Of a DNA stretch of 64,000 nucleotides, positions 24,229 to 35,430 are shown piece after piece. The notes beneath the pieces were generated by a model. That model was not told where the DNA came from. It did no database searches and saw only the letters and a list, made by a program, of their open reading frames with translations. A program made the position numbers and the translations under genes. This DNA is from Saposhnikovia divaricata (lineage: Eukaryota > Streptophyta > Magnoliopsida > Apiales > Apiaceae): NCBI GenBank assembly GCA_036435485.1, contig CM071600.1, forward strand, positions 51,581,546-51,645,545, written 5' to 3'. The first letter of the stretch is position 1, and each line of letters starts with the position of its first letter.

Positions 24229-25856
24229 TGTTAGCACAAAATCACGCAAGCGTACGTGGTCACAAGTAATATATGAATAAGTCAAGTTCGTTCCCACAGA
24301 GATCTGGTTATGGTTTTAATTCAGTAGATGTACTTATGCAACAATGTATGATTATTATTCACTGCTAAGACAAATAACAATTTTGGGTTTAATAAACTAA
24401 ATTAACTAAGAAGTAAATTAACAAGCTAAGAATTAACTAACTAACGATAATTGGAATCGAATTACGTCTACAAGAGTAACATGGGATCCTAACTTCATTA
24501 AATATTTTGCTTAGATCTGATGCCTTTAATCACTATATGCAATGGTTATGATATTTGATCGGATAACACGAAACAAGTACACGCTACTTCTCAGTATACG
24601 AATACCAAACTAAACATACATCCACAAAAGAGATAGACGATGAATAGACACCAATTATGCTTAGACCCTATATGTCTATAGAATTTGAAAACATAACGGT
24701 TGCAGAACAAGTTATCCATAAAGATCACACAGGGCAATATAAGTATTTTCATCTCATACTACGAATCATGTTGATAAACAATCATGAACCTATGCTAGCA
24801 TGGCAAGTTCTAAATCTCAAAATCCACTTTCACTTCACAAGAGATTAACAAATTAGATGTTAGCTACGCATCTAGCAATTAAGCACAACCATACGAGGAT
24901 ATCAGATATACGTCACACACAGATCTTTAAAGCAATCAAGATACTAAAGCTCCATAAATAAATCCGTTAGAATCCCATGACAACGATTAGTTCGTAATCG
25001 AACCACTCGTCATCATGGGATCTGATGAAACCATGATAGAAGATAAGATATGAAAGAAAGTAATAATAATATTAATAAAACAAAGAGTTGAGAAAACAAA
25101 TCTATGATACAAAAGATGAAGTAGATCTAGATCCGTTGCTTGTCATGAGCGTTGAATCTTGCTCCCCTTTTCTCCCTTGCAATTATAAGCTATATTATGT
25201 ACAAGATATATTGATTTACATGGGTAGGATGTGTTTATATAGGCTCTAGAAGTCTTGTCCAACAAGAAATACCAAAATAGAATTATAATAGAATTACGTT
25301 TCCTAAACTGATTTCTGTTTTGAAGGAAAATTCGTAGCTGCCTTTTCTTCAGTATTTCGGGGCTGTTCAAGTTGTATTTGAACATCTGGACCACTTTAAA
25401 ATGATAGAGAATCTCGTTAGCTTCGCGTGGACTGTAAGATCGTCCAAAACGGACTTGTAGAACTCAAGATATGGCCAAAACAAGAATCAGAAATTCTGGC
25501 TGATTTTCCCCGCGCGCTGGCAGCGCCCCGGAGCCCGCTGGCAGCGCCCAAATCACTGTTCATCACGCTGGCAGAGCCCTTGTGCGCGCTGGCAGCGCCC
25601 ACCTGGCCGCCGGTTGCTGATTTTTGCTGATTTTCTTCGTTTTAACTCCTTTTTCCTTCGTTTCTTTTGCAAATTGTCGTTTTTCACTTCTAGAACTCAA
25701 ATCCACCACAAAATATGTAATTTATAACATCCAACCTCAAGATAATAACCCTGCACAAACTCACTAAAACTCATCAAAAACACGACATACTTGAGACCAA
25801 GACATCAATTTAAGCCGAAATGGAACGCTCCAAGTGGATATAAAATCCACTTATCA
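24229..25856 (-). repeat. 3' LTR of the Gypsy-type element
   Basis: On the minus strand it starts TGATAAGTGG right after the purine tract and ends GATTTTGTGCTAACA. The segment 25500-25615 is unusually GC-rich, with repeated GCTGGCAGCGCCC. Confidence 0.85.
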
Positions 25857-25876
25857 CACCCCCAAACTTAAACCGA
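25857..25876 (-). other. polypurine tract of the Gypsy-type element
   Basis: Minus strand GGTTTAAGTTTGGGGGTG abuts the LTR start, a typical Gypsy tract. Confidence 0.8.
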
Positions 25877-27802
25877 TGCTTGTCCTCAAGCATACACAAA
25901 TATAACTATATACAACTAGCTAGTACCACTTCCGTAGGTGATCACGGTTGCATTTGGCATATGCAACAAGCCCTTTAAACCCCTAGGCAGCCCTAGTGGA
26001 CGAGTAAGGTCTCGTGAGGGCCTATAGTGAATGTACCCACAAAATCCAATGCAATGCATGAATGCAACTAATATGAAAATGCAATTAATCTAGTACTAAT
26101 ATCCTACCATACCTTCAAATCCTCTCATGCCATATCAACTTAAGAATCAAAGTAAATACGCAATGTCTTGGTGTCGAAAGTGCAAGTATTCACATAGTCT
26201 ACTCAATGAACATGCATAAGTTCTCACAAGTCCATGTCAAGTGTAAGAATAAGTTAGTAAACATGTTAAGCCTACAAGAGTACATCTTTGAGACAAAACT
26301 CGGGATCTCATACGTAAAAAACAAGAAAACACTCACAATCCACTCACAAAAGAATATTCACTCAAGAACAAGGGTAAGTGTATCACTCAATTCCAACAAA
26401 ATCATTAGCATGCTTGACAATTGGTATCAATCTAACTCTTAACACAACATACATCAATGACGATAATCAAAAGGTCTTTAATTGGGTTGTAACGGGGCTA
26501 GGGACAAGGTATGTCAAATAAGCCAAAACAGGTGAAGTGTCAAAAGCTAGTAAGTACCATGATGAATCATACACAACACCCTATTTTCCCCCCCACATAA
26601 TTTATTATTTTTCTTCCAACGAAAATGCTCGACTAGTCGACTAAAGTAGGATCACAACAAATACAAACATGCTCTCATAATATTTTCCTTTTCTTTTTTC
26701 TCTTTTTTTTTCTTTTTTCTTTTCATTCATTTTTTTTCCCGAGAGCTAGATAAAACAATAATATAAATAATAACAATGATCCCATGAATTTATTACATAT
26801 GCCGACTATCAAATAAACAACCAAACCCAATTTCAATATTTCCCCCAAAAGTAAGACCAACAATAAACCCCTCCTTGCACACCTTATTACTCCCTTAAGC
26901 AATCTACTAGCCTTTGACAATGTGGGTTCAAATTAATGTAAGGCCAATACAAGAAAAAGGTCTAGGCAAGTAATGTGGTATGTCACCGAAAAAATAGGAT
27001 TAAGCTCAACGGGTTAACTAATTGATCATGTAAACATGGTGTGGTAATATGGGAAAATATGCGGTTATTCCTAAATGCATTTATCATTTTAATCGTCAAA
27101 TAATGTCATGCATTTCAAGAAAGACCTCAAACAACTGTTAGCAATGCAAACAATCTGTGGACACTCAGGCAAACGAATAAATTGCAACAAATATGCAATA
27201 TGGCTCAAAAGCTCACTTGGTGGGAAAAACATACTCAATCCCAAGCAAAAATCTCTCTAATGCCCCTACTTGTATTCAAAGCATGCAAGCTAAATCAACT
27301 TGCACATATTCATGTCCTTCTTATTACTCACAGCATTCAATAAGTCTACTAGCTTCAACTAACTAGTGTATGTGTGTGCACAAGAACAAAGCATATCATT
27401 TCTCAATCAAAAGCGCCAACAACACAAAATTCCTATCAAGCATGGGTGCAAATGCAAACTACTATGAACTCACATGATATACGAACATAAAAACAGAATG
27501 TCCTATATGAAACAAACATGCAATAATACGAACAAAACATGAATGAATTACTACTAAGCATACAAAACATGATATCTAAATGAACATAATGACACAAACA
27601 ACTACCACATACTACTTATCCCCAAACCACCCCCAAACTTAAAATATTCGATGTCCCCATTAAATTGAAGGTAATATAAGGAAAAGTAGAAAAACATACC
27701 TATTTGTCGGAATATGCAAAACAAAATGCAACACAAATGCGTGGGTTGCCTCCCACGAAGCGCTTGTTTAGAATCAATTAGCTTGACTACGCCATGCTTC
27801 CA
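25877..27802 (-). other. non-coding interior of the Gypsy-type element
   Basis: Nearly 2 kb without protein motifs, with a pyrimidine-rich stretch at 26685-26740. Autonomous relatives carry pol in this place. Confidence 0.6.
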
Positions 27803-28921
27803 TTAAGGATGATAATAGTTGGCCTGGTCTTCTCTTCGTGAGACCTCATCATCATCACGGCGGCACACTTTCTGCCCCTTCTCCTCACTTGGCCTATTCG
27901 TATAACAACTATGTCCTGTTCCAATGCCTTCCTCGGTTGACCCAAAATCTGTCAATTTGTAGAACAACACACATCCGCGGGGTTCGCTTGAATATAATGG
28001 AGGAGGGTAAATGTAAGTTGCTGAAGCCTTTGGTTCCTCAAAAAGAACTTCCTCCATTGGCTCTAATGCGCTACCTCCATCTTTATTCTTTGAGACAAGT
28101 AGAAGACCTGCATCTGTCCCATGATCATCAGCCTCTTGGAACGCACATACCAATTCTTGAAATTTGTGTAGCTCATCAGTGTCCTCTTGGTACGCACATA
28201 CCAATTCTTGAAATTTGTGTAGCTCATCAGTGTCTGTCCTGAATTGTGCCCTTTCCAAATCATCCACCTCACTAGCTTGATAAAATTCCTCACATGGCTT
28301 GTGAATGCTCACCTCACCTTGGAATTTATCTTCCTCAATTATGCATGCAGTACCTTGCTCCAAGTCACCGTTATTTTCTGGAATTGCCTCTGGTATGAAT
28401 TGATGTTTATCTTGTTCCAATGATCTCACAGCTTGAGCAACTAGTGTCTTCAAAGAATTGATAGACTCCTCGTTACTCTTTACAAGCATCCTAAGCTCCT
28501 CCATAGTAACAACCTCACCTGACTGAAAAGTAGGAGTAGGTTGCTGATGTTGAAACTCTTCACTTCCAAAGAAATATGACATATCTGGAACATCTTGCTG
28601 GTACTGTCGAGGATGGTATTGAAAATATGGTTGTTCCTCATAACTCAGAGGTTCAGATTGCCACGGGTCATACTGTTGCAGAAAATTCTGCCCTAGCTGC
28701 TGCTGAAAATCCTGGTTCTGCTGCTGTAGAAAATTCTGAGGATAGTAAGGCTGTGCTCCATATTGTTGACCTTGATACTGCTGATAAGGCTGCTGAGGTT
28801 GTTGAATACCACCTTGGTTGCTCCAGCACTGATTCGTCTCATGTGCGCCCGCACATAGCTCACAAACACTAACCCCCTGCTGAACTCCATAGTAATTTAG
28901 AAAATCCATCTTCAAAGTCAA
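27803..28921 (-). CDS. gag-like protein of the Gypsy element, partial
   Basis: 372 codons from MTLKMDFLNYYG. A single CX2CX4HX4C-like knuckle, CELCAGAHETNQC, is near residues 20-32, as in Athila/Tat Gag. A long Gln/Tyr/Pro-rich segment follows (about 35-150), then a helical segment MEELRMLVKSNEESINSLK and an acidic part. The unit DTDELHKFQELVCAYQE is tandemly repeated. The usual N-terminal capsid part is missing, so this is a Gag remnant. Open, but unlikely to make particles alone. Confidence 0.6.
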   Translation of the reverse strand: MTLKMDFLNYYGVQQGVSVCELCAGAHETNQCWSNQGGIQQPQQPYQQYQGQQYGAQPYYPQNFLQQQNQDFQQQLGQNFLQQYDPWQSEPLSYEEQPYFQYHPRQYQQDVPDMSYFFGSEEFQHQQPTPTFQSGEVVTMEELRMLVKSNEESINSLKTLVAQAVRSLEQDKHQFIPEAIPENNGDLEQGTACIIEEDKFQGEVSIHKPCEEFYQASEVDDLERAQFRTDTDELHKFQELVCAYQEDTDELHKFQELVCAFQEADDHGTDAGLLLVSKNKDGGSALEPMEEVLFEEPKASATYIYPPPLYSSEPRGCVLFYKLTDFGSTEEGIGTGHSCYTNRPSEEKGQKVCRRDDDEVSRREDQANYYHP

Positions 28922-29045
28922 CGCTCTCTGACAAGTACCTGAAACACCAACGAACTACACAAGAATAGATAAGTAACTAATCCGAGTCAGTGAACTCTAA
29001 CGACCACTATTGACAAGCACATAAACCAAAAATAAAACACTGATG
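28922..29045 (-). other. leader of the Gypsy-type element
   Basis: Short sequence between primer site and gag-like ORF. No motif seen. Confidence 0.4.
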
Positions 29046-29067
29046 ATCCCCGGCAGCGGCACCAAAA
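29046..29067 (-). other. tRNA primer-binding site of the Gypsy-type element
   Basis: Minus strand TTTTTGGTGCCGCTGCCGGG lies directly downstream of the LTR end (AACA, then AG). It differs little from the TTTTTGGCGCCGTTGCCGGG primer site used by many plant Gypsy elements. Confidence 0.8.
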
Positions 29068-29070
29068 ACT

Positions 29071-29276
29071 TGTTAGCACAAAATCACGCAAGCGTACGTG
29101 ATCACAAGTAATATATGAATAAGTCAAGTTCGTTCCCACAGAGATCTGGTTATGGTTTTAATTCAGTAGATGTACCTTTGCAACAATGTATGATTATTAT
29201 TCACTGCTAAGACAATTAACAATTTTGGGTTTAATAAACTAAATTAACTAAGAAGTAAATTAACAAGCTAAGAATT
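29071..29276 (-). repeat. truncated 5' LTR of the Gypsy-type element
   Basis: Matches 24229-24434 nearly base for base and then stops at AGCTAAGAATT. After this point the Copia gag resumes. About 1.4 kb of the LTR is missing. Confidence 0.85.
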
Positions 29277-29617
29277 TTGGGTTTAATATGCAGTGGTGCA
29301 GTTTATGACATTATCGAACATGTCTTGATCAACCCATTGAACAGTATGTTCATGGTTTTCTTGTCCTTCTGGACTTCTTCTTTGTCTGCCTCTGTGAATT
29401 CTGCTGGCGGTTTGGGAATAGGCCTTCCAGCAGCTGCAGTTCCAGCTATTGCTCCAACTGCAGTATTAGCCTTCATAGGAATATGAGGGCCTTTCTCGAT
29501 GCAGTTTACATAACCTTCATCACTGGATAAGAGATGTAAATGCATCTTTACTTTCCAGTGAAAGTAACTATCTTTGTCAAGAACTGGTATTTTCACGCCT
29601 GTATCCTTCATTCCCAT
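29277..29617 (-). pseudogene. N-terminal part of Copia gag
   Basis: Starts at ATG 29615-29617 with MGMKDTGVKIPVLDKDSYFH, the WKVKMHLHLLS-type start of SIRE-lineage Gag. About 105 codons are open before the frame is lost at the Gypsy junction. The middle of gag is absent. Confidence 0.85.
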
Positions 29618-29654
29618 GGTGGTGATCTTTAAACTTCTTGTATGTTAGAAGCTT

Positions 29655-29669
29655 GCTCTTGATACCAAT
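29655..29669 (-). other. Met-tRNA primer-binding site of the SIRE-like Copia element
   Basis: Minus strand ATTGGTATCAAGAGC follows the LTR end, close to TGGTATCAGAGC, the complement of initiator Met tRNA 3' end, with one inserted base. Confidence 0.8.
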
Positions 29670-30723
29670 TGTTAGGTCCCGAAGTATCGTAGAAGGGGGG
29701 GTTGAATACGATACTACCAAAAAAATAATTCCGAGAATATATCTTTATTGATAATAAACTCGAAGGGGTGTTACAACTTCTAATCCAATGGATTAGCTTC
29801 AAAATCTGAACACTCCTAAGGATAGTTTAGGCACGAGGACCTTCTACCTGACACTTCCTGAAAGCGGGCTAAGCCGACTTTCCTACTAGATGGACTGTCT
29901 AGCAGCTTACACTCCTAAGGATAGTTTAGGCACGAGGACCTTCTACCCGACACTTCCTGAAAGCGGGCTAAGCCGGCTTTCCTACTAGATGGACTATCTA
30001 GCAGCTTACACAGAGAAGATATAAGAGAGAGAAGAGAGAGTTGCGTGTTGAGGTGTGTTTTGAAATGAAATACAACAGACCTATTTATTGGTTTTAGAAA
30101 GTTACTATTTGACACTATTACACCAACCCCAAATAGTAACCGTTGGTTACTATTCATATGAATAGTACTATTCATATGAATAGTGATTTCGGATACTATT
30201 CATATGAATAGTAATTTAGGATACTATTCTTTTTCCTCTAAATTTGACATCCTTAAATATTCATCTTCCAACTAACTAGAGGATATCAATACTGCTCTAA
30301 ACTCAATCATACCTCTTGAACAGTTTTTCTGAGTTAGATACTTCGATTCTTTTGTGAAGTGTTGACGCCTAGTGCAACTAGTCTGGTTCACAGACGACTA
30401 ACATTCACTCGTGGTCTTCATATCATGTCTTTAAGAACACTGCTAAGAATTGTGCAATCATAAAAACTTTATCACTGGAATCTTTTGGCCCTTCAACTGA
30501 ATCGTCTGTACATCTTATTTTGGCCCTTCAACTGAATCGTCTGTACATCTTATTTTGTCATTGAGGCTTGATCATGTTAATGAACTTCTTTCAGCGACTT
30601 GATCCTTGTTGATGCATGTTCTTCAAATTTCACGATCCCTGTATAGAGTTAATATTATTTATCTTTTATCCTAGTTGAGTTATATATGTCTCTATTACAT
30701 ATTACATTACATTATGCTTTACA
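29670..30723 (-). repeat. 5' LTR of the SIRE-like Copia element
   Basis: Pairs with 16088-17173. Boundaries are fixed by the TG..CA ends, the primer site inside and CTTAC outside. It contains one short extra duplication of ATCGTCTGTACATCTTATTT near 30495-30560 that the other LTR lacks. Confidence 0.92.
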
Positions 30724-30728
30724 CTTAC

Positions 30729-32483
30729 ATATTTTACCGAGATTCAATTTTAATAACGAACTCGTACTTACGGTTTCGAACGACCTTTAGTAAATCGGTC
30801 ATAATTCATAAACCGTAAGTCCGTTTGTTTCGATTCTTTCGCCAAAATGATCTATGACTCGATATCTACAAGTAAATGTCATAATATTAACAAGGTCAGG
30901 AAATTATATCAACTGTTATGCTCGGTTTCTAAGTGTTAAAAAAAATTCGGCATTACGACGGCTATAAATCGGGCGTTCTAAAAATCGTAACAACAATCCC
31001 AAGCCACATCGGGCATCAATACAACTTATAAACATGATTCTCATCTTATTAAGTCCAAGAACATATCTCTACATCATAATAATCATCATGTTATAAAATC
31101 AACTATAAGATCATGCTAACATGCTTATAATCATACTAACATCATAACTAAGCTTAGATCCATCAAGAACATGCATATACTTAAAGTAAGGCCTAGGGTT
31201 TCAAGAGTGTTATACCTTCCTTGGTGTGTATATGAGCCTAACAAGCCTTGATCTAGTCCTTAGAACACCTTATGATGGCTTAGATCAACCAAAGGAAGAA
31301 GAAAAACAAAGATTAGTTCATGAAAACACTATTCATCCTCCTCTTTAATGATTTTTTTTGAAAATGGAAACAAAGGAGTTTGAAGCTAAAATTTCTTGGA
31401 GATTACTTTTATGAATTATAGGACTTACCATAAAATTTTCAAGATCAAGCAATGGTGGGAAGGATGATTTTGGTTCTTGAATTTCTTGATTTGCCGAATG
31501 GAACAAAATGGGAGGGGGAGAGTTCTTGCTTGGTTGTTTTGATGATATTGCATAAAGTGACTTGTTTTTAGGATAATATCTCATCTAAAGTTTCTTTAAT
31601 AAAGTGATGATGCAAGCGATGATGTTTTATGCATGGACAAGTGTTGATCTTTGGTTGATTTCATGTTAACTAATGGTTTGATTTGCTAAGTACTTAGTTT
31701 GTTGCTAATTGTTCTAGTTAGTAATGTAACTAGCTTGGTTACTAGATATTTTCTAATACCACATGCATGCATCTTGCTCTCTGCTTGCTCTTTTGTCCGA
31801 TTATTACTTAATTTCATTGATTGTTTGAAAGAATATCTCAAGGGTTTCTAGTTAGGGTTTTTACCTGAAACCTTCTTAATATTTATACTACTATTCCTCA
31901 TTCTTTTTAGTAATTCTCGAATCCATATTCCTTAAATCCTTTTAATAATCCCTTAGGTCTTTCAGCGTCCAGGGAAATCTCGGAGAAAATAAAAGTGCCG
32001 TTTTTCAGAATCCGACAGCTTTTACATACACTCTTTTTCCCCCTGGGTCACTAATACGAACTCAGAATTTCGTTCCGGGTACTTCTATATAGCATTGTCT
32101 AATAATATTCCTAATTCCACCAAAATCCCTATTCATCCCTTTTTCTTTACTTATTCTTTTAGGGTTATATAGATGTTCCGGTTCTCTTTCGATCGTTCCT
32201 TAACCCTTTTACGGAACCACTGGACTGATAACAGATATCGATTTGGATGACATAAGAATAACCTTCCCCTTCGGGATTATCAAATCTTAATTTCCTAGGA
32301 GATAGATAATTCTTATCTAGATTGTCAACCAATAGCATTCTTCATGACATATAAATATTTGAATCCAAATCCATTCCATACATTTATTAGAACAATCGTT
32401 ACATCGTAGTCGCAACCACTATTCACTATTACATCCATACATAATTAAAAAGTTTTAATTCTATCCAAAATCGAGGTCTTACA
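30729..32483. mobile_element. right part of the solo LTR
   Basis: Continues the outer LTR after the CTTAC duplication and ends GAGGTCTTACA, followed by ATCCA. No gag or pol motif is present. Short frames here show no family resemblance. Confidence 0.72.
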
Positions 32484-32649
32484 ATCCATCACTATATAAT
32501 GTATGAAATGAGTTAGTGGAGGAAAGTAGTGGATGTAGTTGAATTTTATATTATAAAACTTTACCATTTTAGGAAAGTTTAGAAACGTAAAGAATTGGAT
32601 GAGACATCCCAAAAAGGAAAGTGTAAAGAAATGGATGGGACAGAGGGAG
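32484..32649. mobile_element. right half of the split Stowaway MITE
   Basis: Opens with the ATCCA duplication and ends TGGATGGGACAGAGGGAG then TA (32650-32651). Joined to 12939-13046 and counting ATCCA once it forms a Stowaway element of about 270 bp. Confidence 0.88.
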
Positions 32650-33074
32650 TAATATAGTAAATATTATTTTGCTAAAATTATAATATTATACATTAAGCAA
32701 ACATATTATTTTATATATATTACTGGTCCAAGTAGAGACTACAAAAAATAATATTAAATATTCAAAAAATAATCAAGTTTTATATTACTCAATTGAGTAT
32801 TTATTTTCACGTTATAACTATACTTATATAAACTTACTAATGACATTTATGTAGTTTTAATGATAATTCAAAGAGAAAAAAGAGAAAAATGTTACTACAG
32901 TTAATTTTAGGAGAATTTCCTAAAGTTAACCTTTAAAATCATGTATTTATTACCTTTTATTTATAAGGGCCCCGCAGGAACATTAATGATATGTCTTTTT
33001 ATTTAGGAAACTATGTGATGTGTCTTAATTTCACTGGTCAACTTTAGGAAATTCTCCCACACTTAACTTTAGGA
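32650..33074. repeat. AT-rich stretch with an inverted repeat of MITE type
   Basis: TTTTAGGAGAATTTCCTAAAG (about 32905) and CAACTTTAGGAAATTCTCCC (about 33039) face each other about 110 bp apart. The rest shows no gene. Confidence 0.45.
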
Positions 33075-33325
33075 AAAGATCCGAACTGAATATTATCTGA
33101 ACTTAATCCGAAATTTATCTGATTTGAAATCGATCTGATCCGAAACTAGACCCGAACCGAACCGAAACCGATTAAAATTTTGTAAAATCCATTCTAGACC
33201 CGAACCGAATTAGATTTGATCCAATCCAATACGAATTGTATTCAAATATATCAAAATCAAAAATTGATCCAATCCAAAATAAATCCAATCCAAAACCGAT
33301 CCAATTATCCGATTTGTCACGTCTA
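33075..33325. repeat. second ATCCGAA-rich hAT-like MITE fragment
   Basis: Packed with CCGAACCGAA and GATCCAATCC variants and ending GTCACGTCTA at about 33325, which reads TAGACGTGAC on the other strand, like 11390. The left terminus is missing. Confidence 0.5.
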
Positions 33326-34100
33326 CTTAAAAACAATCCTGGTGGTTTTTCAGTTCTTATTTCTTTCAATAGTTTTCTTCAAACTTCAAACCAGGCCCTA
33401 CAAAACTTTAACTGCTTAAGGTTTGCCAACCTGTCAAGTATTCCCCGGACTGGAATATTCTGTTGCGTTACATTTAAATAAATAAAAAATATATACGGCC
33501 AAGATGTCTCCGGATTCCGGCAAATAAAAGTACTATTTCCTCAATCCCATTTTATATGATATAAAAATATATAAAAAAATATTATTTATAAGTATTTAAA
33601 TTAAATACATAAAAAGGACGGGGAGTATAAAGTTTATGTTTGGCCCCTCATAATTATTATTTATAAATTATTTATTTCCGAAAAAGTTGGTATTTACATA
33701 TTTTTTTTAAAAAAAATGTATCTGTCCCATCCATTTGTTTACATTTCTGAGATAGTGTCTGACTCGTATTTTAAGGTGCATATAAAATATAGTTTCATAA
33801 TTTATTTTTACAATTTTATGATTTTGAATAAAAGTAGAATGTTTATAGTTTTATTCAAAAAAAGAAAAATTTAAAAATAAATTATATAACCATATTTCAT
33901 ATGCATCTAAAATGCGTGCGGACATTCTCTCAGAAACGTAAACAATTGGTTGGGAATGAGGGAATATAGAGTAGTTTATCATTCATTTTCTAGAAAAAAA
34001 AGTATATAGTTCTTAACTCTTTTCCAAAATAAATTACTAATTTCTGAAAAATAAAATAAATCAAACAAGATCTAAATTATAGGGTGTTGACCCTATCTAT
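33326..34100. repeat. spacer with two decayed Stowaway-like elements
   Basis: A short one at about 33536-33630 (TTTCCTCAATCCCATTTTAT to GGACGGGGAGTA). A longer one at about 33717-33967, whose ends CTGTCCCATCCATTTGTTTAC and GTAAACAATTGGTTGGGAATGAGGGA are inverted, with an inner inverted repeat around GCATATAAAATATAG and ATATTTCATATGC. No gene seen. Confidence 0.6.
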
Positions 34101-34139
34101 CACAATTTGAATGTACAGCTCAAAAACTTGGCCCCCAAT

Positions 34140-35180
34140 ATCACTCCAACACAGTTGCGTGTAGCGTTTTGATTTTTTTTTTTTAAAACGCTGAAGCGTT
34201 TAGCGTTCTAGAGGAGAGAGGGAGGGAGAACGCAGGCGTTGGACGATTTAGCGTTGGAGGAGGGGGAAACGCCACTTCATGTGGTGTTTTGGGGGGGAGA
34301 ACGCCCGCCACATAGTGTGGCGTTTGTGTGTTTTCATTTTTTTTTTGGTTTTGTTTTTTGTTTTCCTTTTTGTTTTCTCCAAAATATATATTTTCAAAAT
34401 ATATATTTGCAAAAATTATATTAAAAAACTTATATATAAATGGTCAACTAAAATTTAAATTTATTTTTTTTAGAATTCGTATACGGTTTATTCGTCGTTC
34501 CGAATATTTCTAAACCCAAAATGGAACTATTGAACCCCAAAGGTTAATTGTTGAAACTCCGAGTAAATACAGATAAAATTTAAAAATTTTAATTAAAAAA
34601 TTGAATCCGACGGCCCTAAGTTCGTATACGGTTTATTCGTCGTTCGGAATATTTCTAAAAGCCAAAATGGAACTGTAGAACCCCAAAAGTTGGCCGTTGA
34701 AATCTCGAGGGAATACAGATAAAATTAAAAACTTTTAATTTAAAAATTGTATCTGGCGTCCTGATTTTAAAACGCTAGGATAAGTTAGGGTTTAGGATTT
34801 AGGGTTGGAAACAACCATACCCTAAATCCTAAACCCTAAACCCTAAGTTCGCATACGGTTTATTCGTCTTTCGAAATATTTCTAAAACCCAAAATGGAAA
34901 CGTTGAACCCCAAAAGTTAATTATTGAACCCCTAAGATTAATTAAAATTGTATTTTTTTAATCTAGAAAATATAATTTTAATTTATCATTTATTTATAAA
35001 TTTTTAATATTATTTACAAATAAAACAAAAAAACAACCCAAAGGCCACATAATGTGAGGTTGTACCCACCAAAAAGAAAAGAATGAAATGGTGTAACCTT
35101 GAACACTTACGCCGCAAGACGCTTTAGCGTCCTTTTAAAAAAAAAAAAAAACCTTACATAATGTAGTATTTTTGAATGAT
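34140..35180. repeat. complex repeat with GCGTT motifs, tandem units and a telomere-like hairpin
   Basis: The left edge is built of AACGC/GCGTT motifs and short palindromes (CGCCACTTCATGTGGTG, CGCCACATAGTGTGGCG). The middle has three tandem units of roughly 145-230 bp, each starting TTCGTATACGGTTTATTCGTC (about 34477, 34620, 34846; the third is variant). The right edge again has GCGTC and ACGC motifs with a poly-A run. A related block lies at 39950-40095. It fits no element class I know and has no coding frame. Confidence 0.55.
34785..34839. repeat. hairpin of telomere-like repeats
   Basis: TTAGGGTTTAGGATTTAGGG on the left is mirrored as CCCTAAATCCTAAACCCTAA on the right, perfectly paired over 21 bases with a 13-base loop. 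TTTAGGG is the plant telomere unit; the variant TTTAGGA sits inside. Confidence 0.85.
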
Positions 35181-35379
35181 ATAAAGGATCAAATTTTTAA
35201 TTTATGATATTTGGAATAATTTATGTTGAAATTATTATATTGGGGACGTTTATTCTAAATTATAGGGCAAGGACAAGGTATCTCGGAGACTTGGTCCAGA
35301 CAGACTTGGCTTCCTCAGCTTCACTTGTACAGACACAAGTCCCTGTTTGCTCAACCCAACTCCCAAATCTCTATTGGTA

Positions 35380-35430
<51 letters not shown>

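Larger units (their letters stand above)
24229..29276 (-). mobile_element. non-autonomous Gypsy-type element (LARD/TR-GAG-like) inserted in Copia gag
   Basis: Left LTR 24229-25856 (1628 bp, TGTTAGCAC..CTTATCA) with a polypurine tract, and a right LTR piece 29071-29276 that matches its first about 206 bases. The minus-strand order is right LTR fragment, primer site, gag-like ORF, non-coding interior, polypurine tract, left LTR. No protease, RT or integrase is present. The PBS resembles the TGGCGCCGTTGCCGGGGA site of Athila/Tat-type Gypsy elements. Confidence 0.88.
16088..30723 (-). mobile_element. SIRE-like Copia retrotransposon with a third ORF, itself interrupted
   Basis: Long terminal repeats of 1086 bp (16088-17173) and 1054 bp (29670-30723) have TG..CA ends. 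Both sides carry the duplication CTTAC (16083-16087 and 30724-30728). Reading on the minus strand: LTR, Met-tRNA primer site, gag, protease, integrase, reverse transcriptase, RNase H, a further reading frame, polypurine tract, LTR. A 5-kb Gypsy-type element interrupts gag at 24229-29276. Without it the element is about 9.6 kb, the size of SIRE/Maximus-lineage Copia elements. The proteins contain stop codons and frame breaks, so it is not autonomous. Confidence 0.93.

Noticed and set aside
27838..28242. 134-codon plus-strand frame
   Set aside because: Antisense to the gag-like ORF; its internal repeat is the reverse of the gag duplication.
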